Origin: Candidatus Omnitrophota bacterium
GTDB lineage: Bacteria; Omnitrophota; Gorgyraeia; Zapsychrales; Fredricksoniimonadaceae
NCBI GenBank assembly: GCA_021731625.1
Contig: JAKFXC010000098.1
Location: 1-39,571, forward strand
Length of the DNA stretch: 39,571 nucleotides
Reading direction: 5' to 3'
Translations under genes and position numbers: made by a program
Part shown: positions 26,977 through 36,272 of the stretch, piece by piece
Layout of the letters: each line of letters opens with the position of its first letter
How positions within the stretch are numbered: position 1 is the stretch's first letter
The notes under the pieces: model-generated
The model's database searches: none
What the model saw: only the letters and a program-made list of their open reading frames with translations
What the model was told of the DNA's origin: nothing

Positions 26977-28910
26977 TCACGGTGTCCAATCTTTCCAAAA
27001 ACTTCGACCAGCGCATGCTGCTAGACAATGTGTCGCTGAGCATTTTTCCAGGCGAGCGCATCGGTTTGACCGGCCCCAACGGGGCCGGCAAGACCACCTT
27101 GTTCCAAATCATTTTGGGCCAAATGGAACCCACCTCCGGCAGTGTCAACATCCAAAAGGGTCTCAATATCGGCCACATGGCCCAGGAAGCCAGCTATGCC
27201 AGTGACCGCACCGTCATGGAAGAAATCACCTCCGGCGACACTGAAATCAAAGCCCTGCTCGCTGAGAAACACGCGCTGGAGGAGGAACACAAAGCCGACA
27301 GCCCTAGGTATGGCGATGTGTTGGAACTGCTCGAGCAAAAAGGGATTTATGAACTGGAACACAAGGCCGAAAAAATCCTCTCCGGTTTGGGATTTAAAGA
27401 GGCAGAGTTTCATAAACCCGTCGCCCAACTCTCCGGCGGATGGCAGATGCGCACCCAGCTGGCCAAACTCTTGACCTACCAATATGACTTGCTCCTCTTG
27501 GACGAGCCCACCAATTACCTGGACCTGGAAGCGACCATTTGGCTGAAAAATTATCTCTCCGGCTATCGAGGGACCTTCATCATCATTTCGCATGACAAGA
27601 TTTTTCTAAATGATGTGACCAATTACACCATCATTCTGGAAGACGCTAGGATGACCAAGGTCAAAGGCAATTACGAGGCGTATCAAGAGGCCAAAGACAT
27701 TCGTTTTCGGACTTTGGAAAAACAGCAAAAGGTGGTCGATGCCAAGCGCCAGCAGTTGGAGCGTTTTACGGAACGTTTCCATGCCCAGCCCAACCGCGCC
27801 TCTGCCGTGCGCAACAAACGCAAAATGCTGGAAAAGCTGGACGAAATAGTTCTGCCGCAAGAAAAGCATTCCATCCGCGATTTCGAATTCCCGCCGACCA
27901 TCGAAAGCGGGTATACCGTTTTGACGCTCAGCAAAGTCAATAAATCATATCCGGACAAACAAGTGTACAAAGACCTGGATTTCGAAATCATCAAGGGCCA
28001 AAAACTCTGCCTGGTGGGTCCCAATGGCGCCGGTAAATCCACTTTGCTCAAAATGATCGCCGGGGTTTTGCCGTTTGATTCCGGGGTCCGCAAAGTGGGG
28101 CATCAGGTCACTTTGGGATATTTTTCTCAGACCCGCCTGGATGTGCTTAACCCGACCAAGACGGCGTTTGAAGAATTGCTTTCCGCCACCGACCGCAGTG
28201 TGCCGCAGGCCCAGGCCCGCACGTTGCTGGGGGTCTTTAACTTTCGCGGCGACGATGTGTTTAAACCGGTGCGGGTGCTCTCCGGCGGCGAGAAAAGCCG
28301 CTTGATCCTGGCCAAGCTGCTGATCAATCCCCCCAATTTCATTTGCCTGGACGAGCCCACCACCCATTTGGACATCGACGGGGTGGAGGCCTTGACCAGC
28401 TGTTTTCAAAACTACCGCGGCACGTTGTGTTTTATCAGCCATGACTTGTTTTTTGTGAAAGAAATTGCCAACCATCTGGTGGAAGTGACTCCCGGCCAAG
28501 TCAAACATTTCCATGGTGGCCTGGAGTACTATATGGACAAGAAGGCCGGCATTGAAACAGAGCAGAAGAAGGACATGGCAAAAGCAGCGATGGCCCAGGG
28601 CGGAGGAAACGGGGCCAAACGTAAGGCCGACGAGGTCCCATCGCATGTGCAGGAGGCCCAACGCAAGCATAAAGAGGCGGTGGCGCGGCTGGAAGCGGTC
28701 AAGAAGGAAATCAAGGCCCTGGAAAAAGAACAACAGGACCTGGAGACCGAAAGTTACGTGAAGTCGCGTTTTTTAAGCGAGGCCTTTGGCCGCGAGCCGG
28801 AGATGCTCAAGGACTATGGCGTGCGTTTGAAAGAAATCCAGCGACGCCAGCGCGAAATTGCGGTAACATTGGATAAACTGCAGGAAGAAAAATTAAGGAT
28901 CAATAAATAG
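26973..28910 (+). CDS. ABC-F family ATP-binding protein
   Basis: Two ABC domains (GPNGAGKTTLF, GPNGAGKSTLL), LLLDEPTNYLD, linker, C-terminal coiled coil. Confidence 0.95.
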   Translation: MITVSNLSKNFDQRMLLDNVSLSIFPGERIGLTGPNGAGKTTLFQIILGQMEPTSGSVNIQKGLNIGHMAQEASYASDRTVMEEITSGDTEIKALLAEKHALEEEHKADSPRYGDVLELLEQKGIYELEHKAEKILSGLGFKEAEFHKPVAQLSGGWQMRTQLAKLLTYQYDLLLLDEPTNYLDLEATIWLKNYLSGYRGTFIIISHDKIFLNDVTNYTIILEDARMTKVKGNYEAYQEAKDIRFRTLEKQQKVVDAKRQQLERFTERFHAQPNRASAVRNKRKMLEKLDEIVLPQEKHSIRDFEFPPTIESGYTVLTLSKVNKSYPDKQVYKDLDFEIIKGQKLCLVGPNGAGKSTLLKMIAGVLPFDSGVRKVGHQVTLGYFSQTRLDVLNPTKTAFEELLSATDRSVPQAQARTLLGVFNFRGDDVFKPVRVLSGGEKSRLILAKLLINPPNFICLDEPTTHLDIDGVEALTSCFQNYRGTLCFISHDLFFVKEIANHLVEVTPGQVKHFHGGLEYYMDKKAGIETEQKKDMAKAAMAQGGGNGAKRKADEVPSHVQEAQRKHKEAVARLEAVKKEIKALEKEQQDLETESYVKSRFLSEAFGREPEMLKDYGVRLKEIQRRQREIAVTLDKLQEEKLRINK

Positions 28911-28914
28911 GGAC

Positions 28915-29307
28915 ATGGCCCGCACCATACTTCTCTTGATCTTGAGTCTTTCCGCCAGTGGCTGCATGCAAATGAAGATGCTGCCGCACCTGGACCAGGC
29001 CTTGGTATTGAAGGATTTCGGGGACGACAAAGATGCCCAGCATAAGTATGTGGCATCGGTCGACGGCAAATTCGATGAACTTTTGGTTGCCATTAAATCC
29101 GGGGGCATTTCCAAATACAAAACTGAGAAAGATGTGGTCGAAAAATTCGGGCCGCCGGTATTTTGTACAACCGCTGAATCCGAAGGGAAAACTGTGAAGC
29201 AATGCCTATACCGCTACGCCATCCAATCCAAAAGCCCGCAACGGGTGTATTTATTTTACGACCAAAATGGCGGTTTGGTCCGTTTTGCGGCGCCTTCCCT
29301 TGGTTAG
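28915..29307 (+). CDS. Putative lipoprotein of unknown function
   Basis: Lipobox LSASGC; 130 aa. Confidence 0.75.
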   Translation: MARTILLLILSLSASGCMQMKMLPHLDQALVLKDFGDDKDAQHKYVASVDGKFDELLVAIKSGGISKYKTEKDVVEKFGPPVFCTTAESEGKTVKQCLYRYAIQSKSPQRVYLFYDQNGGLVRFAAPSLG

Positions 29308-29348
29308 CGCTCAAGCGGTTTCAAGGCTGCGCTGACCCCCGGCGTCGC

Positions 29349-29376
29349 TTGCATAAAATAATTCATCTTGTATAAT
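29349..29376 (+). promoter_or_regulatory. Putative promoter TTGCAT-N16-TATAAT, -10 ends 9 nt before the rmuC ATG
   Basis: Exact TATAAT and -35-like hexamer. Confidence 0.6.
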
Positions 29377-29385
29377 GTCCCTATT

Positions 29386-30477
29386 ATGATCTGGATAGCC
29401 CTGGGAATTGTGGTGTTCTGCGCCCTGTTTATGGTGGCGTTCTTTAAAATGCTGCAGTACATGCAGACGGAGATCCTACGCACCGCCCGCCAGCAATTCG
29501 AAACCAATCAAGTCCAAGCCATCAATGAACTGGAAATGCGCAAGCAGGCAGTGGAGAGCACCGTCGACGGCCTTAAAGAGCAGCTGGACAAATACCAGCA
29601 GCTCTTGCGGCAGATGGAGGAAGACCGCAACCGCACGTATGGCAATTTGGAGAATGAACTCAAGAACGCCTCCGGTGCCACCGTTAAACTCCAGGAAACC
29701 ACCAATCGTTTAAACAATATTCTAGGCAACGTGAAATTGCGCGGTCAGTGGGGCGAGCGCATGGCCGAGGACATCATCCAATATGCCGGCTTGATCGAAA
29801 ACATCAACTACCTCAAGCAGGACACCAATATTTCCCTGACCAAGCCCGACTACACATTTTTGCTGCCCAACGGCCACAAAATCAACATGGACGTCAAATT
29901 CCCGCTGGACAATTACCTGCAGATGGTCAATGCCGAGATCGTCGAGCAAAAGGAGTTTTTCCAAAAAGAATTTATCCGCAACGTCAAAGAGCGCATCAAA
30001 GAGATCCAAAACCGGGACTACATCAACCCCTCTGACAATACTTTGGACTTTGTGATGTTGTTTATCCCCAACGAGCAGGTGTTTTGCCTGATTCAGGAGA
30101 AAATGCCGGACTTAATGGACGTGGCGCTCAAACAAAAAGTGGTGTTGTGCTCGCCGTTTACGCTCTATGCCATGCTCAGCGTCGTGCGCCAGGCCTATGA
30201 GAATTTCCGTTATGAGAAAGATTTAAAGCAAATTATCGGCTTGATCGACCAATTTGCCAAACTCTACGGCACCTTTAAAATTCGTTTCGAGGGCATGGGG
30301 GAGGCGTTGGCCAAAATGAACCAAATGTATCAGGACATCCAGGAGAAAAATTTTAAACAGCTCGACATCAAGATCCGACACATCGAAGATTATAAAAAAG
30401 GCCATTTGTCTGCGGATTTGCCTACCGGTCACAGCGGTGCCTCTAAGCAGGGCACGGTCATTGATGTTCCCTCCTGA
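29386..30477 (+). CDS. rmuC: DNA recombination protein RmuC
   Basis: LRGQWGERMAEDIIQYAGL, VDVKFPLDNYLQM-type motif (MDVKFPLDNYLQM), LPNGHKINMD; start re-called at 29386. Confidence 0.93.
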   Translation: MIWIALGIVVFCALFMVAFFKMLQYMQTEILRTARQQFETNQVQAINELEMRKQAVESTVDGLKEQLDKYQQLLRQMEEDRNRTYGNLENELKNASGATVKLQETTNRLNNILGNVKLRGQWGERMAEDIIQYAGLIENINYLKQDTNISLTKPDYTFLLPNGHKINMDVKFPLDNYLQMVNAEIVEQKEFFQKEFIRNVKERIKEIQNRDYINPSDNTLDFVMLFIPNEQVFCLIQEKMPDLMDVALKQKVVLCSPFTLYAMLSVVRQAYENFRYEKDLKQIIGLIDQFAKLYGTFKIRFEGMGEALAKMNQMYQDIQEKNFKQLDIKIRHIEDYKKGHLSADLPTGHSGASKQGTVIDVPS

Positions 30478-31147
30478 TCAAGTCCTGGCCGTGACCAGCG
30501 ACGACGGTGTAGATTTTACACCGCAGGATTTTGAGGTCCCCTTAACCCAAGCCCAGCAGGCCTATCTCCAAACTAAGACTGGCCGTGACATCCCGCAGGT
30601 GTTTTGGCGGGCCCAAGTCCACGGGGACACCGTGGTGTCGGCCCAGGGTGCACCGTCCGATTGCAGCACCGCCCCCGAAGCTGACGCCTTTATCACTAAT
30701 CAGCCCAATCTTCCCATTGCCATCCGTACCGCCGATTGCCTGCCGGTGTTTATTTTTGACCCGTTAAAGAAAGCCATTGGCCTGGTCCACGCCGGATGGA
30801 AGGGCACCCAACGTCAAATTACCGCCAAAACCCTCAAAACAATGCACGACAAATTTGGCAGCCAGTGTTATAATCTACACATATTTTTAGGGCCCGCGAT
30901 TGGGGCCTGCTGTTACGAAGTCGGCCCCGAATTTAGGGCCTATTTCTCTGAAGATGTGAGCGAACGCGACGGGCATCTGTTTTTCGACGTGACGTCCGCT
31001 AACCGCAGACAATTGATCGCCGCGGGTGTGTTGCCAGAAAACATCGGCACCAGCGGCCAATGCACCTCCTGCGGCAAAGGGTATTTTTCCTACCGCCGGG
31101 ACGGCCCGAAGGCCGGGCGGATGATTTCGGTGATGATGCTCTTATGA
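30464..31147 (+). CDS. pgeF: Multicopper polyphenol oxidase / laccase-domain protein (PgeF/YfiH)
   Basis: TADCLPVFIFDP, LVHAGWKGTQRQI, GPAIGACCYEVGPE, QCTSCGKGYFSYRRDG; start re-called. Confidence 0.92.
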   Translation: MFPPDQVLAVTSDDGVDFTPQDFEVPLTQAQQAYLQTKTGRDIPQVFWRAQVHGDTVVSAQGAPSDCSTAPEADAFITNQPNLPIAIRTADCLPVFIFDPLKKAIGLVHAGWKGTQRQITAKTLKTMHDKFGSQCYNLHIFLGPAIGACCYEVGPEFRAYFSEDVSERDGHLFFDVTSANRRQLIAAGVLPENIGTSGQCTSCGKGYFSYRRDGPKAGRMISVMMLL

Positions 31148-31461
31148 CCAATGCCATTATTGTTTTAGTGACGTGCAAAGACAGAAAACAGGCGCAGGCC
31201 ATTGCCCAAGGCCTGCTTGAGAAAAAACTCATTGCCTGCGCCAACCTCATTGGCAGGGTGGAGTCCCGGTTTTGGTGGGAAGGAAAAATTGACCATGGCA
31301 AAGAGACGATGCTGGTCTTAAAGACCCAAAAGAATGTGCTTAGCCGCATCATCACCGTGGTCAAAACCCTGCACAGTTACGAAACCCCGGAAATTATCGC
31401 CTTGCCGATCATCGGCGGCAGTAAGGATTACTTAAAATGGATCAAGGAAAGTGTATGTTAA
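31144..31461 (+). CDS. cutA: Divalent-cation tolerance protein CutA
   Basis: VTCKDRKQAQAIAQGLLEKKLIACANL, ESRFWWEGKIDHGKETMLVLKT, YETPEIIALPI; start re-called at 31144. Confidence 0.93.
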   Translation: MTNAIIVLVTCKDRKQAQAIAQGLLEKKLIACANLIGRVESRFWWEGKIDHGKETMLVLKTQKNVLSRIITVVKTLHSYETPEIIALPIIGGSKDYLKWIKESVC

Positions 31462-31964
31462 AGGCGTGGACGCTCATAGTAGGTTTATGTTTAATCAACC
31501 CGGCCCTGGCATTGGCTTCTGCCCAGGTACCCACCAGGACCCAGGGCTTAATCGACAAACCAGCCCCGGACTTCACTTTAGACACGGTCTACAACGGAAT
31601 GAAGACATTGTCAGAGGCCCGGGCCGGCAAAAAAGCCATTCTGTTTTTTTGGGCCACCTGGTGCCCGCATTGCCACACGGCCTTGACCAGTTTAAACAAC
31701 AGCGTCGAGGCGCTCAAGCACGACGGAGTCTCGATCATTTTGGTCGACATGGGAGAATCCCGCAACGACGTCAAGGCCTACCTGGAATTCAATACCTTTA
31801 ATTTGGATTCGTTTCTGGATCCCAACGCCAGCCTGCAGGAAGACTACGCATTAATCGGCGTGCCCACACTGTATTTTGTCGACGAGCAGGGCATCATCCG
31901 CAGCGAAAAGCACGATTTCCCGGGGAATTTTGAGAAGTTCTTTAGGTCCAGCCAGAAGGATTAA
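31455..31964 (+). CDS. TlpA/ResA-like secreted thioredoxin-fold protein
   Basis: Signal peptide; PAPDFTLDTV; WATWCPHCHTALTSL; start re-called at 31455. Confidence 0.92.
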   Translation: MLKAWTLIVGLCLINPALALASAQVPTRTQGLIDKPAPDFTLDTVYNGMKTLSEARAGKKAILFFWATWCPHCHTALTSLNNSVEALKHDGVSIILVDMGESRNDVKAYLEFNTFNLDSFLDPNASLQEDYALIGVPTLYFVDEQGIIRSEKHDFPGNFEKFFRSSQKD

Positions 31965-33431
31965 CGGTAGCGGATTTTGTTCTTGAGGTCGGTCTTTAAC
32001 TTGGCTTCAAACTTGGTCTTGTTGACAAACGTGGAAATGGCCTGGTTGCGCCGCTGGGCGAGCATCATCTGTTCAAAATCTGTCTTGTCTTCTTCAAATT
32101 TCTTGTCGTCCACCACTTCCGTCGAGCTTAAATAGAGAATGACCGGTCCCTGAGACGTCGGCACCACGCCGCTCAAGGGGCGGGTTTGGTTGATGTTCAT
32201 GCTTTCTTGCTGAAACTCGGCAATGAGTCCCGGGGCATTGATGTACTCCCCTCGGCTAAAGGGCGTGGTCTCTTCCAATTTCAAACCCATGCCTTCGACC
32301 ACACTTTTAAAATCTTTGGTCTTCACCTGCTCCTGAATGGTTTTTTGCGCTTCTTCGGCCTTGGCCGTGGCGGCGTCAAATGCTTTTTGGGTGATCAGGG
32401 CAGCTTTGACTTTGGCTGTGATCTGCGCATAAGGAGGCACCAGGGCTTCCTTTTTTTCTTTGATCTTGATGATCTGCCAGCCGTCGGGGCTTTCCTGCGG
32501 GCTGCTGGTTTCACCCACTTTCATGGCGAAGATTTTATCCACAAATTCCGGCGACCAGGCAAAGGTGAGCAGGGGTTGCTCCTGGGTGAAGAACCCGCTG
32601 TCCTTGACGGTTTGATTGTGCTTTTGGGCCACCGCAGCGAAATCCGCCTTCGGCGTCAGCTCATGGGCAATGTCGATGGCGATCTTTTTGATGTCTTGTT
32701 TTTGTTTGTCGTCGGCTTTTTCGGGATTGAATAAATGCACGTACTGCACATTGACCATCGGCGGCTCCTGGAAACTGTCTTTACGGTCATTGTAGAATTT
32801 TTGGGCTTCTTCATCGGTGACGTTTAGGTCCTTCTTAAAATCTTCCGGCGAGAAGAGCACATAGTCTAACTTGATTTTTTCGTGGCGCAGGACATATTCT
32901 TTTTTGAGTTCTTCGGGGGTAATGGCAGTTTCGCCGGCGGCTTGGTCCAGGAGTTTTTTGACGATAAGATATCGGCGGGCCCCTTCTTCAAAATCCTTGG
33001 GCTTGCGGCCAAAAATGGAGGGGTTGCGCACAATGCCTTCATAAACCCGCTGGTCAAATTTGCCGGCCTGCTGGAAGAAGGGGATGGAGGCAATGTAATC
33101 GACAACTTCCTGGTCGGTGACGGTGATGTTCTGTTTCTTGGCCTCTTTAAGCATGATCAGGCGGGTCCAGGCCTCCCGTTCCAGGTCGAGCATCTGGCCC
33201 ATTTTGAAAAACCGATCGCCATAGGTGATGATGGCCTGGTCGTGGCTGTCCATGTAGGCCTTTTCGAAATCCCGCAGCGAGACGGAACGGCCGTAAATGC
33301 TGCCGGCGCTGTTGACCACATTGTCCATACGGTACGCGGTGCCGAACACCCCAAAAGAAAGGATGATGATGACGGCAACGCCCCATAGGATTTTGCGGGA
33401 CACACCTTTGTGGCGTAGAATATCGAGCATA
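31961..33431 (-). CDS. PpiD/SurA-like periplasmic peptidyl-prolyl isomerase with N-terminal membrane anchor
   Basis: MLDILRHKGVSRKILWGVAVIIILSFGVFG anchor; SurA_N-like region; FTQEQPLLTFAWSPEFVDKIFAMKVGETSSPQESPDGWQIIKIKEKK rotamase; start re-called at 33431. Confidence 0.88.
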
Positions 33432-33441
33432 GAAGGAGGGA

Positions 33442-33470
33442 TTATAATCGATAGCCGTAGATTTGACAAG
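33442..33470 (-). promoter_or_regulatory. Putative minus-strand promoter TTGTCA-N17-TATAAT, -10 ends 10 nt before the ppiD-like ATG
   Basis: Reverse complement reading of 33470 to 33442. Confidence 0.6.
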
Positions 33471-33491
33471 GGCTTGTTTTTATTCTACTTT
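33464..33491 (+). promoter_or_regulatory. Putative plus-strand promoter TTGACA-N16-TACTTT, -35 overlapping the divergent -35
   Basis: Consensus -35; an alternative -10 TACTTT lies at 33499-33504. Confidence 0.5.
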
Positions 33492-33514
33492 TAAGGCATA
33501 CTTTAGGTAAATTC

Positions 33515-36263
33515 ATGTTTAAACTCATCAAATTCCTGCTGGCGCTGGTTTTTCTATTTAACGGCCTACCCTGGTTTACGGCCCAGGCCCAAGGGATTGT
33601 GCTGCCCTCCCCAGGTGTTCGATTTGAATTAACCAAACCCTACATGCCGGTCATGGTCAAAGGCCTGATCGTTGATCCCAAAGAACCGCTCAAATTCGAA
33701 TTTTTGATCGATTCCGGCGACACGGGCCTGAAGGGCGAGGCCCTAAAACCCGAATCCATGAAATTGATGAAGTATTTCTTGGCGGCCATGACCATACCCG
33801 ACGAGGAGATGTGGGTCAATCTGTTGCCTTACGAAAAAGACCGCATCATTGCCAAAAGTTTCGGTGAAACGGAAATGGGCCGCGATTTGCTGGCCCAGGA
33901 TTATGTCCTCAAGCAATTGGTTGCTTCATTGACGTATCCGGAGGGGGAAATGGGTAAAAAATTTTGGGACCGGGTGGGCATGGTTCCCGTCAATACGTTT
34001 AATAAAGTTTGGATCGTACCGTCTAAAGCCGAGATTTTTGAAAATAGCAAGGGTGCTTTTGTGATGGACGCACACATGAAAGTGATGCTAGATGAAGATT
34101 ACCTGGCGTTTACTAACAACAACAAAACGTCCCCGAAGGGGACCACCAATACCAAGGCCCAACATACCACGGCCTCCGACATGGTACGCCAGCTGATTGT
34201 CCCGGCCATTGAAAAGGAAGTCAACGAAGGCGAACATTTTGCCAATTTACGGCAGATTTACCAGGCCATGATTTTGGCCACCTGGTATAAGATCCGATTA
34301 AAAGAAAGTATACTGGGAAAGTTTTATGTGGACCGTCATAAAACCAGAGGTGTGGCAGTCGCGGACAGTGGGGGGAATGAGCGGATTTATCAGCAGTATC
34401 TAGCAGCCTTCAAAAGAGGAGCTTATAACTATATTAGGGAAGAGGTCGATCCCTTGACCAACGCAATGATTCCTCGTAAATATATTTCCGGCGGTTTTGA
34501 TTCAGCCCTACTGGCCAAAGTTGTCAATGCAGGATTAAAAAAAGGAGACCCGGTCTTGACTCCGCATGGGGACCTGGCCATGGTGAAGGCGGAAGCCCGT
34601 GCCAATCACCCACATGAGGATGCGGTCAAGGCGCTTTATGAATCGGTCCGCACATATGAACGCAAACTTTTAAAACGGTGGAGAATGCATCAATTCGAAG
34701 TGTTTTATTATCCCGCCCTTGGAGTTTATGAAAAAAGATTAAGTGAACAACAGCTTTGGGTTTTAGAATCCGTTCGTTTAGCCCAGGCACGTTTAGACGG
34801 TTTGGTGGCGGATTTCGTGTTCTTTAAGGACGGCCATGAATGGGTAATGCTGCAGACAGCGGTGGAACCGCTTGACCGCGTGTTAAAGAAAGAGAAACAT
34901 GCCGCGGTCGTCGACGATCTCTTGGAACAAGTGCTTGAATTAAATACCCGCATGATCAGCCGCGGGGTCCTGCATTGGGACAATCGCATGAGCAATTATG
35001 GCGTCATCGATGGAGAAGACGGTAAGAGAAAAGTGGTTCTCCTGGATCTTGGTGGTTTATTTGACCTGCATGGGGACAATGCGCATTCGTCCTTGCGATG
35101 GGAGAGCATCACGTTTAAACGATTATTGGGGCATAGGGGTACGCCTTGGACTTAAAAAACAATTTAGAGACAAATCCGTTGCCCACGGGTTTGCCCATAC
35201 GTCATCGTATTTTTTATTTAAACGGCACCGCAGGGAAGTTATGGAGAAGACCGTTTTGCGTATTGTGAGCTTAGCAAGGGAAAATTATCAGCCGCTCAAT
35301 CCTCAAAAGTCTGCCGCGCACATCGCAGAACGGATCAAAGATTTTGGGCGTGGGCATGATTTGCGTGAACGCTTTGCCCAAAGCAGCGATGGGGCCATGT
35401 GGTCCGCAGAATGGAACCGGGTGCTATCAGGACCTCACCGTTTTTTTCTCTCTGATGTAGTGCGCGTGGAGCAAGGTTCAGCAGAGATGATAAAATTTGT
35501 GGAAAAATATGTCCACAATCCCTCGATGTTTTACGCATCGATCTATAGCTTACAGCCGGGCCAGCCGATGCCCAGGACGAAATTGTCTGAGGGTTTTTTT
35601 AAATTACTTAAGAAATACAAATTGGTTGACGACCACATGGTTTTATCGGAGCAAGCCAGGCATCTCATGCAAGCATTTATTCAAAAAAAGCAGACAACAT
35701 ACGCTTTTAGGCCGATTAGAGTGACGATAGCCGATGGGGTAAAAGTCAGCCCCTTGGTTCTGTTAAAAGCCATAAATAAATTCGGCCGGCTCACTGAGAT
35801 CGAATTGCAAATGCGGGTCTCTCAGATACGCGCTATTGAAAACCCCTTTCAATATAAACATGCGGAAAACAGAGGGCTGCAACGGTTTATTGAGGGGGAC
35901 TACAAGGCCTTTCAAGATTTTCAAAAAATTGTGGCAGTGACCATACGAGAAACATCCGAAGGAGGAGTGTCCTCCTATAAATTTGTTGAGCCAAAAATCA
36001 CTGTTGACGAGGACCTAGCGATGCAGCGGCTCATGGCGCGCGCCCCCGACAACACCGGCGGTATCGATTTAGACGCCGGCAACCTGGAGCTCCAGATCAA
36101 GCGGGACGGCCGGGGCATGCCTTTGCCTGCCAAGCATCAGGATCTGGCCCAGAGGAGCATTGACGCCCTTTACCCGACGATCTTGACGATTACCCCCATC
36201 ACGCACCCGGAGGATGTTTTAGGCCACAATAGCTCTTTACATTCCCCGGGCCGATCGTTATAA
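33515..36263 (+). pseudogene. Second secreted lineage-specific large protein; coding region split by a one-base frameshift near 35128-35150 (33515-35155 plus frame-3 continuation within 34998-36263)
   Basis: Signal peptide MFKLIKFLLALVFLFNGLPWFTAQAQG; N-terminal block matches 183-3290; C-terminal GGIDLDAGNLELQIKRDGRGMPLP in the shifted frame; removing one G from 35128-35131 gives continuous ...FKRLLGIGVRLGLKKQFRDK... May be an assembly error rather than a pseudogene. Confidence 0.75.
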
Positions 36264-36264
36264 T
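36236..36264 (+). promoter_or_regulatory. Putative promoter TTTACA-N17-TATAAT, -10 ends 8 nt before hisG ATG
   Basis: Exact -10 and good -35 with 17-nt spacer, lying partly in the end of the upstream ORF. Confidence 0.6.
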
Positions 36265-36272
36265 CCCCTGTT

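Noticed and set aside
35110-35119. TTTAAAC near the frameshift, resembling a -1 slippery heptamer
   Set aside because: The upstream ORF reads it as TTT AAA C rather than T TTA AAC, and the required shift is +1 rather than -1, so it is not a canonical programmed -1 site.
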